From an uncultured bacterium (GTDB lineage Bacteria > Cyanobacteriota > Vampirovibrionia > Gastranaerophilales > Gastranaerophilaceae): DNA of 64,000 bases. This document shows positions 54,868 through 63,279 of this stretch, one piece after another. The stretch's first letter is position 1. Each line of letters starts with the position of its first letter. The DNA lies in the NCBI GenBank assembly GCA_949297715.1, contig CASFTJ010000008.1:1-64000 (forward strand), written 5' to 3'. The notes beneath the pieces are model-generated. The model had not been told where the DNA came from. It was given only the letters and a program-made list of their open reading frames with translations, and did not search any database. The position numbers were made by a program, and so were the translations under genes.

Positions 54868-56814
54868 TTAAAAATTTACTGCGACTTGCTTAAGTAATAA
54901 ACAGATATGTTTCATTAATTCATTTTCTATTATCTTTTGATTATTATTTGAAGGAACCACTAATGATACGGATTGAATCAATCCATCTTTCTTAATAATT
55001 TCATTATTTTTAGTTGCTACAATGCCTACAATTATGTCATAATTTCGTTTTAGAATATTTCCTTTTGGCTCTTCCGATTTTAGTTTTATTTTATACATAG
55101 CTTTTATAGATAAATTACTTTTATTTTCAGGAATTGTTATTTGGTCTTTAAATCCTAATGAATTTAATTCTGTAATATCTTCTTGAATATCTTTTAAATT
55201 TATAGCTATTGGAGCTTTTATACTTGAAGCAAGAACTCCAAATGCAATTTTATCAAAATTTGGTAATTTAACTTCATTCCCTTCAATTTCTATATTATCT
55301 GGAACATAATTAAACATATTAGCCCTGTTTGCACTACGAGTCATAGCTGTCATTTGAACAATATCTCGTTTATTCGGGAGATCAACTCCATCAATGTATG
55401 GTTTGCTCATTTTACATTCAGCAAATCCATCTTTTATAAATATTACTTTATATTCCCAGGTTGGTACAAGTATTTCTTGTCCTGATTTTTCTGTTTTAAT
55501 TTTTTTGAATACTGTTAAAATATTACCACCCCTAAGGTAACCATTTGGATCTTCAATAGTTAAATATTGATTCTCACTTTTTTTAATCTCAAATTTTACA
55601 TCACTAAATTTTATTTCATTTTGCATTGATGTAGCTAATTTGTTCAAAATATTTTTAGTTAGAATTTCCATATTAGTTTCATTATTAAATTTGATGTTAT
55701 GCACAACTTTATTTACAAGCACATCATCTGCACAATTTGCATATACTACTCTCCCAGCCTTATCAAAAATTACGCCACAAGCTAACATTGTGTATTTATC
55801 AATATTTAGATAATCCCTGTTTGATTTGTATTGAGCATAGGCTGGATGTGTAAAAAATATTTTGAGAAAATAATCCGGTAAACTTCTATTATATCCATTA
55901 TTACTTTTAAAATTCATATTTAGTGATATTAATGCTGTTTGCATATCATAATAGGTTTTATCAGTTGTAATTAACGAAAAATCTGCATTTGTACCAAGGG
56001 CTGTTGAAAATAAATTATATAATTTTTCATTTGCAAAATCATTAATAAAAAGTATTTTAGGCTTTCTCAACTGTGTAATACTGCTATTAACAAATTTACT
56101 AAAATTACTGTTTAAAGTCGGTTTCCCTAAAACTTTTTCAGCTACTGAATAATTTAAATTTGAATAAATAACGGATATTTGATTCATATTTTCATCAGTG
56201 AGCAAATCTCCTTTCGTAATCCCGCTTTCTAAGCCTTTATCTAAAATAAAAAGATGTCTATATGTATCTTTTATATTTGCAGTAACATCAAAAGGCTTAA
56301 AATCTATACTTGCCTGTTTTACAATTTCATCTAATGATTTCTCATAGTTTTCTTTATACAAATTTGTAATATTATTATTTATATCTTCAATGCTAGTTTC
56401 TTCTGTTGTTTCATATTTGTAATAATTTGTTACTGGATAAGTATATAAAATCTCACCTGTTGCCATATTTACAAAATTAATACTCATAGTTAGGGGAAGA
56501 TATATGTCAATTAAGTTATCTGCTTTTTTAACCTCATATTTTGATGCTCTTGGAATATGAACATAAGCTGCAAATGTTTTATATTTTGTTTTGTCTGAAA
56601 TTTCTTTATTTACATTTGGAAAATATTTATCAAATGATATTAAATATTCATGAACTAGATCATCCCTATGCGTTGTTATAACATTTTGAAAAAGCTCATT
56701 ATTAATATTCTTGCTTGTGAAAACTGCTGGAATTGGATAAACATTTAATTCTTGGGAATATGAAGCAATAGCTGTTGATAATACAGCTATTGCTAAAATT
56801 ATAATTTTTTTCAT
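54868..56814 (-). CDS. Secreted island protein, unknown function (648 aa)
   Basis: Signal peptide (~1-20, IIILAIAVLSTAIASYSQEL). The mature protein is mixed alpha/beta with no named domain. A FlgT- or LPP20-like feel comes from the segments HLFILDKGLESGITKGDLLT and TWEYKVIFIKDGFAECKMSK, which resemble small beta-barrel domains that precede and follow a Rossmann-like half (KPKILFINDFANEKLYNLFS). It overlaps the upstream gene by 4 bases (ATGA), so the two are co-translated. Periplasmic or outer-surface location inferred from the signal peptide. Confidence 0.65.
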   Translation of the reverse strand: MKKIIILAIAVLSTAIASYSQELNVYPIPAVFTSKNINNELFQNVITTHRDDLVHEYLISFDKYFPNVNKEISDKTKYKTFAAYVHIPRASKYEVKKADNLIDIYLPLTMSINFVNMATGEILYTYPVTNYYKYETTEETSIEDINNNITNLYKENYEKSLDEIVKQASIDFKPFDVTANIKDTYRHLFILDKGLESGITKGDLLTDENMNQISVIYSNLNYSVAEKVLGKPTLNSNFSKFVNSSITQLRKPKILFINDFANEKLYNLFSTALGTNADFSLITTDKTYYDMQTALISLNMNFKSNNGYNRSLPDYFLKIFFTHPAYAQYKSNRDYLNIDKYTMLACGVIFDKAGRVVYANCADDVLVNKVVHNIKFNNETNMEILTKNILNKLATSMQNEIKFSDVKFEIKKSENQYLTIEDPNGYLRGGNILTVFKKIKTEKSGQEILVPTWEYKVIFIKDGFAECKMSKPYIDGVDLPNKRDIVQMTAMTRSANRANMFNYVPDNIEIEGNEVKLPNFDKIAFGVLASSIKAPIAINLKDIQEDITELNSLGFKDQITIPENKSNLSIKAMYKIKLKSEEPKGNILKRNYDIIVGIVATKNNEIIKKDGLIQSVSLVVPSNNNQKIIENELMKHICLLLKQVAVNF

Positions 56815-58559
56815 AAATTTTCAGTTCCTTTTTTACTATTTATTGGTGAAAAAATTATTTGATTGCCATTAATTTTGTAATCATAAGTTTTGAAAGTATT
56901 TGATAATGGCGATTCATATAATTTCATAAAAATAGAATCTGCAACACTTTCTTTTCCTGAATAATTAATAGTAAATTCTGTTTGTGTTGAATCTGAATTT
57001 CTTAAAGATACATTTTTAATTCCATCTACATTTTGGATAGATTTATTAATTGTAATTCTGTCAATAGGTAAAAAACTTCCTTTGATTTGTACAATATACT
57101 CTGTACCATACATCATACGTCTTTTCCAATAATCTTGAATTTTTTTTGATAGAACTTCTCCTAATTCATTTGCAATTTTTATTGCAACAGCGCTTCTAGC
57201 TTGATCTGCCGAATTTCCAGAAGCTGTTTCTGTAAAACTCCCAGAAGCAATAACTTCTCCGTCAACAGTCGAGTAAACTTTTACAAAAACATTTCCATCG
57301 CATACGTTTCTGCCTGTATTATCATTTTTGCCATTATCAGTGATATATGACACACCTATTGCAAAAAAATCGGCTTTCGCATCTTTTCTTGCAGCTTCGA
57401 CATATTTAGCAAGTTCAGCAGAGTTAGCAAGCTTATCAGATGTAATCGGTTGTCCTTTAAAATATTTACTTTTAAAAATATCATTATCTAAAGCTCTTAT
57501 GTCATATCTAACAAATGCATCTTGTAAAGCAGGTTGTGTAAAATTCAAATTCTCAGCTTTGGGTGATAGAACATCATATTCTTTTATATTTTGAAAAAAC
57601 TCATTTTCATTTTTTGAGTAATCTATAAAATGCCCATATGAGGCTTTTTCACCTGCAGATTCTGCATAACTGTATTTATTAGAATTTGAACCGCTACTTC
57701 TATAATTATCATTATAGCTTCCATTAGCTGATGCAGAATATCCACCACCACCGTAAATACTAGAATAACCAGCAGAAGCATTTCCATTATAATGTCCTTT
57801 GCTTTTTGAATTTACATTGTAATTATTAGAACTATTTCCACTGCCTTTTGCGGATGCATAACTACTAGCAGAAGCTTTTTCGGTATCTTTTAGTTTTTCG
57901 TCATAGCCGTACTTATATGTTGTTACTTCTTTTGTCATAACATTTTTAGTAAGATCTGATGGTCTGGCAAAAAATTCATCTAAAACTACCATTATTGAAT
58001 GTGCTCTAACTGCCTGGGTGTTTAATGCAATCCCCATATCTGATAATAGGGTTCTGAATTCAGTTTCATCAATAGTTAAATAAACTTTTGCAACATAGTT
58101 GTTATCTACGACTTCACCTGTATAATTTTGATCTAGAATATAAGTACTTGATTGAGATAATATATCTTCAAATTTTTCTTTAACTTCTGGTCTTGCTGAG
58201 GCATTTGTGCCAAGTGTTCTATCTATTAGTATATTAATTCCTGCCTCAAGCGCATTATTTTGTGCTTCTACTACAACTTGTCTTCTAACAGCATTGCTCA
58301 ATCTTTCATCTTGTTTTTTTCTGGTTTCTGCTTGTCTTGAAGCTTCTTTTATTTGTTGAGTTTGTAATAATTCATAATCTGATTCTTGAGATTTTTTATT
58401 CATTTTTGAATCTTGTTTATATCTTACTGCCTTTATATCATATCCAGTAAGAGGAGCTGATCCTTTTCCTTCTATTTTTATTTCTACTGCATTTGCACAA
58501 CAATTATAAAAACCCATAAAAAATATTGCTAATGCTATTAAAACTTTTTTCATAAACAC
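56811..58559 (-). CDS. Secreted island protein with S/G/N/Y-rich insert (582 aa)
   Basis: Signal peptide (~1-24). Residues ~80-120 form a charged helix (KQDERLSNAVRRQVVVEAQN) leading into LEAGINILIDRTLG and a FlgT/LPP20-type fold (YTGEVVDNNYVAKVYLTIDE). Residues ~225-305 are low-complexity Ser/Gly/Asn/Tyr (SASSYASAKGSGNSSNNYNV), like a flexible or amyloid-like linker. The C-terminal half has a TolB/Curli-type layout (ARKDAKADFFAIGVSYITDN, SARSAVAIKIANELGEVL-like) and a beta sandwich. Family not named. Ends in overlap with the next gene. Confidence 0.65.
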   Translation of the reverse strand: MFMKKVLIALAIFFMGFYNCCANAVEIKIEGKGSAPLTGYDIKAVRYKQDSKMNKKSQESDYELLQTQQIKEASRQAETRKKQDERLSNAVRRQVVVEAQNNALEAGINILIDRTLGTNASARPEVKEKFEDILSQSSTYILDQNYTGEVVDNNYVAKVYLTIDETEFRTLLSDMGIALNTQAVRAHSIMVVLDEFFARPSDLTKNVMTKEVTTYKYGYDEKLKDTEKASASSYASAKGSGNSSNNYNVNSKSKGHYNGNASAGYSSIYGGGGYSASANGSYNDNYRSSGSNSNKYSYAESAGEKASYGHFIDYSKNENEFFQNIKEYDVLSPKAENLNFTQPALQDAFVRYDIRALDNDIFKSKYFKGQPITSDKLANSAELAKYVEAARKDAKADFFAIGVSYITDNGKNDNTGRNVCDGNVFVKVYSTVDGEVIASGSFTETASGNSADQARSAVAIKIANELGEVLSKKIQDYWKRRMMYGTEYIVQIKGSFLPIDRITINKSIQNVDGIKNVSLRNSDSTQTEFTINYSGKESVADSIFMKLYESPLSNTFKTYDYKINGNQIIFSPINSKKGTENL

Positions 58560-58577
58560 TCCTTTTTACTTGAAAGC

Positions 58578-58619
58578 TATACAAAAAAGGACAAGAAATT
58601 TCTTGTCCTTTTTTGTATA
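58578..58619. terminator. 42-bp perfect palindrome terminator
   Basis: TATACAAAAAAGGACAAGAA with its exact inverse, centred at 58598/58599, giving a 21-bp stem with T6 within it. It ends the leftward 58626-59345 transcript and separates it from the two larger secreted-protein genes, which need their own promoter or read-through. Confidence 0.85.
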
Positions 58620-58625
58620 AATAAA

Positions 58626-59345
58626 CTAAAAATCAATTTTCTTAGCTTTTCCTGAGGAATTCTCTGGAAGTTTTACATCAATTCCATTTGCTTTATTAAT
58701 TGCAATAACTTTTGTTGTAACGTCTTTAATTGACTTCATATTTGCTTTTAATAATGCAGCAGTATCTTTTACTTGGCCCAATTCAAAGGCCAAGCTTGCA
58801 GCTTTTACTGGGTTACTAGCTATATTCATACTTATTGATTTACATTGGTCTGCTAAAACCATATACTGAGCACCGGCATTAGTTAAACTTATTAGAGCAT
58901 TAACATATTCAGTATATTTTTCGGCTGAAAGACTTTTTAAATTTGCTGAAATTTCTGCTTGTTTTTCTTCGTTTGCTAATATTGCACTTGTATCTGTCGC
59001 TACTTGCATTAATTTTGAACTTTTTTCAGCATCACTTAAGCTTTGATTATCTTGTATAGCTTTAAGTTCTGCTTGATATTTATTATAATCTTCTTTTGAA
59101 AGTAAAGCTGAAAATAATGATTCATAAGCTTTTTGAACTTCTGAATTTGTATTTAATAATTGACTATTTATATAACCAATTGTACCACTCGTATCAATAT
59201 TTTCTTCATTTACTGTTTGTGTCGCTTGAGGTTGAGCAACCTGTTTTAATGTATTGAAAGATGGTTTTGAAATCTCAATAGCATTAACACTCAATGCAGA
59301 TGTAAATAAAATTGTACATATGCTAAATAGCAATTTTTTCTTCAT
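58626..59345 (-). CDS. Secreted helical island protein (239 aa)
   Basis: Signal peptide (~1-22: LLFSICTILFTSALSVNA). Mature part all-helical: YINSQLLNTNSEVQKAYESL, LKAIQDNQSLSDAEKSSKLM, ALISLTNAGAQYMVLADQCK, so an OmpH-like or four-helix bundle is likely. AGGAG lies upstream of the ATG. First gene of the secreted-protein cassette; function unknown. Confidence 0.65.
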   Translation of the reverse strand: MKKKLLFSICTILFTSALSVNAIEISKPSFNTLKQVAQPQATQTVNEENIDTSGTIGYINSQLLNTNSEVQKAYESLFSALLSKEDYNKYQAELKAIQDNQSLSDAEKSSKLMQVATDTSAILANEEKQAEISANLKSLSAEKYTEYVNALISLTNAGAQYMVLADQCKSISMNIASNPVKAASLAFELGQVKDTAALLKANMKSIKDVTTKVIAINKANGIDVKLPENSSGKAKKIDF

Positions 59346-59465
59346 ACTACGTCTCCTATTTTACATTAAATAATTTAATGAAGTAACCAACAGTTTATAT
59401 ATACCATATATTTTATTTTTTTACAAGCAATATATTTACATCTTTTGCTGTATGTTTTTTTCTCG

Positions 59466-59819
59466 TTACAAGCTTTTAAATTTTCTCTGTTCAACTAAAT
59501 TTATAAGATCATAGTAAAAATCAATATCCTTGTTGTTGCTATTACGCAATTTATCAATAATCTCATTTAATTTATTATTTAAATTACTGCAATTTGATAT
59601 ATCAAAAAATACACTAGGACTTATATTAAAAATATCACATAATTTACTTAATGTTTTAGCTGAAATAAAAGTGTGCCCATTCTCAATATTACTCATTGTT
59701 CTAATATTTATACCAAGTTTTTCAGCTAGAGATTCTTGAGAAAGTTTTATCGCTTTTCGCTTTTCCAAAATTATTTTACCAACTGATTTTTTTATATATT
59801 CTTCACTAAACTTTTGCAT
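59466..59819 (-). CDS. XRE-family HTH transcriptional regulator
   Basis: 117 residues. KAIKLSQESLAEKLGINIRT and MSNIENGHTFISAKTLSKLC form a classic HTH_3 unit (residues ~19-65); a C-terminal ~45-residue helical tail (NKLNEIIDKLRNSNNKDIDF) probably dimerises. It sits between the secreted cassette and the HEPN gene and may control either. Confidence 0.85.
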   Translation of the reverse strand: MQKFSEEYIKKSVGKIILEKRKAIKLSQESLAEKLGINIRTMSNIENGHTFISAKTLSKLCDIFNISPSVFFDISNCSNLNNKLNEIIDKLRNSNNKDIDFYYDLINLVEQRKFKSL

Positions 59820-59894
59820 TTATTAATTCTAGTTTGCATGCATAAATTATTCCACCTCAATATTATGCTTGTCTATATGTATAATTTTTGCAAG

Positions 59895-60092
59895 TTAAAA
59901 TAATAAATATGACGACAACTCTAGTATAGTTTCATTGTAAGATTTTTGAATCTTTTCTTGTTCTCGTTTTCTGGCTTGCGTATCTTTTATTCGCTGTTTC
60001 TGTTGACGCAACTGCTCAATTCTTTGTCTGTGTCTTTCAGTCTCACTTGCTATCTGACGCTCAATTGATTCTAATTCTGGGTTTTTAGACAT
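59895..60092 (-). CDS. Small coiled-coil protein
   Basis: 65 residues from the ATG at 60092, chosen because AAAGGAG lies 7 bases upstream; the longer frame to 60188 overlaps the HEPN gene and has no such site. MSKNPELESIERQIASETER and IEQLRQQKQRIKDTQARKRE form an uninterrupted charged coiled coil, like accessory relaxosome or mobilisation proteins, but no relaxase is present. Follows the HEPN gene by 34 bases. Confidence 0.6.
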   Translation of the reverse strand: MSKNPELESIERQIASETERHRQRIEQLRQQKQRIKDTQARKREQEKIQKSYNETILELSSYLLF

Positions 60093-60126
60093 AAAAAACT
60101 CCTTTATTTTAATTAAAAGAGTAAGA

Positions 60127-60933
60127 TTATTTTTGTTTAAATAACGGCAAAGAATATATGTCAATCTGTTCAACGGCTTTATTATCATGTTTTATAGCAT
60201 ACATTTGTCTTAGTATTGTCCAAGGAGAAGGCAATTCTTGTGGCATATAGCCATTATACATTGCAATATCATCACACAAATCCATTAGTACTCTGTGCTT
60301 ATTATAAAAATACTCCATTTCATCATCCTTATTTGGATCTATATCCAACAAATCTGGACGCAATTCTTTTATTGACAAAAGTATTGTTCTTACCGAAGGT
60401 TTTTCTTCAAAATGAGGAAATTCTAAAACTCCTTTTATGTTTCTCCCCATGTGAATTTCGAACATTAACAACGCATCAAGGTATTCTTTCCTGTTTTGTT
60501 CATAATCCTTAAAATTATAATGAGCAATATCATTACGTAAATCTAATAATTTTTGACGTGATGATGTAAGCTTTCCGTATTTTTCCGGAACTTTAAAATA
60601 AAAATTATTTATAATCTCTTCCCGTCGAAATTGTTCACAACAAAGAACCATAAATAAAATATCTGAGAGATACATAATATTTACTAATCTAATAAATTTT
60701 TGAGAATCTGTAGTTATTTGAGGATTTTTTAATATTGCTAAAAATGAATTCCCGTTTTTGTGACTGTATCTTTTTAATCTATCTTTATTATTAAAGAATT
60801 TTTGAAAAACATTAATTACATCATCTTTGTAATAATTAAGGACAGACGAAATTAACATCTTTTTAAGCTGCATTTCAAGACGCATTAATCTACAATAAAC
60901 TTTTGAAAATTCAAAATAATACTTTTCAATCAT
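60127..60933 (-). CDS. HEPN-motif (Abi-like) protein, candidate RNase toxin
   Basis: 268 residues, all-helical. LLDLRNDIAHYNFKDY contains R133-N134-x3-H138, the RNxxxH active-site motif of HEPN ribonucleases, here in the Abi-like setting: N-terminal helix LMRLEMQLKKMLISS and central IMYLSDILFMVLCCEQ. No Shine-Dalgarno is seen before ATG 60933, and the start is only 18 bases after the terminator of a small structured RNA on the same strand. That order (promoter, RNA, terminator, RNase gene) is that of type III toxin-antitoxin loci. Motif seen; toxin role inferred. Confidence 0.7.
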   Translation of the reverse strand: MIEKYYFEFSKVYCRLMRLEMQLKKMLISSVLNYYKDDVINVFQKFFNNKDRLKRYSHKNGNSFLAILKNPQITTDSQKFIRLVNIMYLSDILFMVLCCEQFRREEIINNFYFKVPEKYGKLTSSRQKLLDLRNDIAHYNFKDYEQNRKEYLDALLMFEIHMGRNIKGVLEFPHFEEKPSVRTILLSIKELRPDLLDIDPNKDDEMEYFYNKHRVLMDLCDDIAMYNGYMPQELPSPWTILRQMYAIKHDNKAVEQIDIYSLPLFKQK

Positions 60934-60950
60934 AGCTATAATTTAGCACT

Positions 60951-60979
60951 AAAAAAGTGTATGCACAAGGCATACACTT
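60951..60979 (-). terminator. Terminator of the structured RNA
   Basis: AAGUGUAUGC pairs with GCAUACACUU around CUUGU and runs into a U-tract (minus strand, ending at 60951). It ends the short RNA and attenuates entry into the HEPN gene. Confidence 0.85.
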
Positions 60980-61045
60980 GCTTGCTTTCGTACTAAGGGA
61001 ACCTGTCCAGCAGGCTTATGCCCTTTCTCATTTGAGCAAGAGTAC
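60951..61045 (-). ncRNA. ~95-nt structured RNA upstream of the HEPN gene (candidate RNA antitoxin)
   Basis: Read leftward from the predicted start 61045. GUACU (61045-61041) can pair with AGUAC (60994-60990), and CUUGCU (61040-61035) with AGCAAG (60986-60981); the two helices interleave, giving an H-type pseudoknot. Inside, AAGGG (61025-61021) pairs with CCCUU (60999-60995) and CCUG with CAGG around CUGGA. The RNA then ends at a strong terminator. Pseudoknotted short RNAs with their own promoter and terminator before an RNase gene are known for type III antitoxins, and structured RNAs are reported near Abi-like genes. The pairings are exact; function is inference. Confidence 0.6.
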
Positions 61046-61051
61046 AATTAT

Positions 61052-61080
61052 ATTATAACTTATATAATAAAAAATTTCAA
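61052..61080 (-). promoter_or_regulatory. Strong promoter for the structured RNA
   Basis: Minus strand: -35 TTGAAA (61080-61075), 17-base spacer, -10 TATAAT (61057-61052). One mismatch to the sigma-70 consensus with ideal spacing; predicted start at G61045, seven bases downstream. Confidence 0.8.
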
Positions 61081-61111
61081 CCCTTACTAAAATACATTAT
61101 CTAAATCAAAA

Positions 61112-61156
61112 ACGACCGTTTACAGTTGGTAAATCTATAAACCGAAAAGGGTCGTA
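61112..61156. promoter_or_regulatory. Imperfect dyad upstream of the serine recombinase
   Basis: CGACC and GTTTA on the left mirror TAAAC and GGTCG on the right around 61133. About 65 bases before the recombinase start; could be its operator or a res-like recombination subsite. Confidence 0.4.
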
Positions 61157-61221
61157 TTTTCCTTAACAGATGTGTAAAATATAAATACATATAATACGTT
61201 TTCACTTAATAGGAGACATTT

Positions 61222-61821
61222 ATGGCTACTTTCGCATATTTACGTGTAAGCACATTATTACAAGATACCGATAAAAATAAACTTGAAATCTTAAAATTTG
61301 CGAATTCTCACAAATTGGGTAATGTTGAATTTGTCGAAGAACACGTGTCTGGACATAAAAATTTTAATGAACGTAAAATTGGGAAACTGTTAAGTCGTAT
61401 GCAAACAGGCGACATATTAATTATTCCGGAACTTTCATGCCTTGCACGTTCCATTACACAAATTCTCGAAATTATTAATATTACTAAACAATGCGGAATT
61501 GTTATGTATTCATTGAAAGAAAACTTTTGTAACAATGAAAGTAGTATTACTGCAACCGTTACAAGTACAATTTTTGCGTTAGGAGCACAATTAGAACGTG
61601 AATTAATAAGTTTACGTACACGAGAAGCCTTACAAGCCCGCAAAGCCAAAGGTATTAAGCTTGGCAGACCAAAAGGCAAAGGTAAATCTAAACTTGATAA
61701 ATATTCAGAAGATATTAAAAAGCTATTAACCTACGGTGTACCAAAAACAGTTATAGCACGAACTTACAACACTTCAACTGTAAATTTATACAGTTTTATT
61801 AAAAAATGTGGAGTAATGTAG
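61222..61821 (+). CDS. Serine recombinase (resolvase/invertase family)
   Basis: 199 residues, small-serine-recombinase size. AYLRVST places the nucleophilic Ser at about residue 9; EEHVSGHKNFNER, IIPELSCLARSITQILEI and the long E helix ALGAQLERELISLRTREALQ follow. KGIKLGRPKGKGKSK links to a C-terminal HTH (LLTYGVPKTVIARTYNTSTV). AGGAGAC precedes the ATG. The usual DRLxRS motif reads ELSCLARS. A resolvase, or a DNA invertase acting on the dyad-rich flank. Confidence 0.9.
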   Translation: MATFAYLRVSTLLQDTDKNKLEILKFANSHKLGNVEFVEEHVSGHKNFNERKIGKLLSRMQTGDILIIPELSCLARSITQILEIINITKQCGIVMYSLKENFCNNESSITATVTSTIFALGAQLERELISLRTREALQARKAKGIKLGRPKGKGKSKLDKYSEDIKKLLTYGVPKTVIARTYNTSTVNLYSFIKKCGVM

Positions 61822-62087
61822 TGGCTATAAACTGTACTATCAAGTTTCTTTAATTATTGAGAGTTGTTACCTCAAGCTAATTATGCTAATAGCTCAAATA
61901 GCTTTAATAATTTTGCTCAAGGGTTAGGGAGAATAATATATTAAAAGAAGAAGAACATACTTCTTCTTCCAATCCTAATAAAAATATAACGCTTGATGTT
62001 GTTTGCCCTAATATAGGTTAAACGTATTGAGAATTTACTCCAGTTTAAAGCTAAGGCAATCAGCTTTTAGTCTAAGTTCAATATAAC

Positions 62088-62295
62088 CTAATAATAATCT
62101 GTCCATTTGTTAAAATTGTCAGTTACATTTTTATAGTTCAATTTTTGTATTGCTCGCTTTAATTGCTCTGGGCGTAAAGTACTATATTGATTAAGTGTTG
62201 TCGCAACGTGTTCATGTCCTAAATTTTGACTGACAGCCTTAACCTGTAAAGCATTGTCTGAAGCTAATAATCCAAGTTTTACTGTTAAATATAAA
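62088..62295 (-). pseudogene. Tyrosine integrase C-terminal remnant
   Basis: The minus-strand frame reads LQVKAVSQNLGHEHVATTLNQY followed by STLRPEQLKRAIQKL and ends at TAG 62088. The LGHxxVxxTLNxY pattern is the terminal part of a phage-type tyrosine recombinase, with the HxxxxxxxxxY catalytic pair. The start is missing; the frame begins a few bases from tRNA-Lys, so the 5' three-quarters of the integrase gene are lost. Between the serine recombinase and this remnant (61822-62087) no gene is seen, only a small hairpin at 61946-61970. Confidence 0.75.
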
Positions 62296-62299
62296 AAAT

Positions 62300-62372
62300 T
62301 GCGCTTGGCGCGATTCGAACGCGCGACCTATCCCTTAAAAGGGGAGTGCTCTACCTGCTGAGCTACAAGCGC
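62300..62372 (-). tRNA. tRNA-Lys (anticodon TTT)
   Basis: Folds into a full cloverleaf on the minus strand: acceptor GCGCTTG/CAAGCGC, D arm GCTC-AGCAGGTA-GAGC, anticodon loop CTTTTAA (anticodon TTT), T arm GCGCG-TTCGAAT-CGCGC, discriminator A; CCA not encoded. The first anticodon-stem pair is C-T mismatched. It is the attachment target of the island to its left. Confidence 0.95.
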
Positions 62373-62510
62373 AAAAAATTTGCTATTCATTTCGTCAACT
62401 TCTTTATGCTATCAAGAACATTTTTTTATGTCAACCTGTTTTATTAAATATTTTTTTTAGAAATTATGGGGCATTTTGTTGCCATAATTAAGAAACACTT
62501 TATATAAAAC

Positions 62511-62542
62511 AAAAATCCGTCCTGTTTAAACAAAACGGATTA
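62511..62542 (-). terminator. Terminator of the XRE gene
   Basis: AATCCGT (minus strand from 62541) pairs with ACGGATT and is followed by T5; the loop region contains TTTAAAC. Lies 38 bases after the leftward gene ending at 62581. Confidence 0.65.
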
Positions 62543-62580
62543 AAGAAAATTAATAACATTTACGGAAATATTAAACTTTT

Positions 62581-63177
62581 TTAACCCAAATCTATATACT
62601 TTTTGGCACAATCAAACATAGCGTTTACAAGTGCAGCATTAGAATAGATGTTCATGCCGTTTGTTTCCAATACCTGTTTCATGCGTTTTTCCCATATTGT
62701 ATAGATATCTTCCTTATCTATATCAAGAACCTGCGCTATCATGCTTAGTTCCTTATAATCTATCGGTATCGGGATGCTGCCTCTTAATATATCTACTATT
62801 TCTAATCTTTTTTTGCGCGGAAATGCTTTTAAAAAGTTGACCGTACTTATATTTTTTTCTTTCATCATGTCTTTTAAAAATTCAACAGTTTCGTCAACTA
62901 AAACCGGTTCCTGTGGAATTTTATATTCTTCAAATTCTTCAGGTTCAATTTCCATAACTGTTGCAATCCGTTCTAATGTTGTTGTTCTTGTTGAAAACGG
63001 AATTGTATCATCTATCAGGTTGTAAACATAAGACAGTGTCACTCCGATCATTTCCGCAAAATCTTTTTTATGAATACCGTTTTCCTCTAAAAATTTTGCA
63101 ACTTTTTCGGAACTTTTTTGCTGAATTATCGGTTTATCTTTTGCACTCATATTTTTATCCTCACTTTTTTTATTCAT
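62581..63177 (-). CDS. XRE-family transcriptional regulator with C-terminal domain
   Basis: 198 residues. ENGIHKKDFAEMIGVTLSYV and LERIATVMEIEPEEF form an HTH_3 unit (~31-80), and a second divergent HTH-like repeat follows (KNISTVNFLKAFPRKKRLEI, LSMIAQVLDIDKEDIYTIWE, ~107-165). The last ~30 residues are helical. It starts with a basic leader; the start at 63177 or the in-frame ATG ten codons on cannot be told apart. Divergent from pth. Confidence 0.8.
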   Translation of the reverse strand: MNKKSEDKNMSAKDKPIIQQKSSEKVAKFLEENGIHKKDFAEMIGVTLSYVYNLIDDTIPFSTRTTTLERIATVMEIEPEEFEEYKIPQEPVLVDETVEFLKDMMKEKNISTVNFLKAFPRKKRLEIVDILRGSIPIPIDYKELSMIAQVLDIDKEDIYTIWEKRMKQVLETNGMNIYSNAALVNAMFDCAKKYIDLG

Positions 63178-63279
63178 TATTAAAATAAGGTTTTTCTATC
63201 ATTTTGTTAAGCGAAAAGCCGGTAAATCAGGACGGTAATATTTATTTGCGTTAAAATTATAAATATAAAGGTGAAGTAA

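Noticed and set aside
60951-61045. A riboswitch controlling the HEPN gene
   Set aside because: No known aptamer core (TPP, c-di-GMP, preQ1, guanidine) is recognisable; the pseudoknot and separate promoter/terminator fit a stand-alone RNA better.
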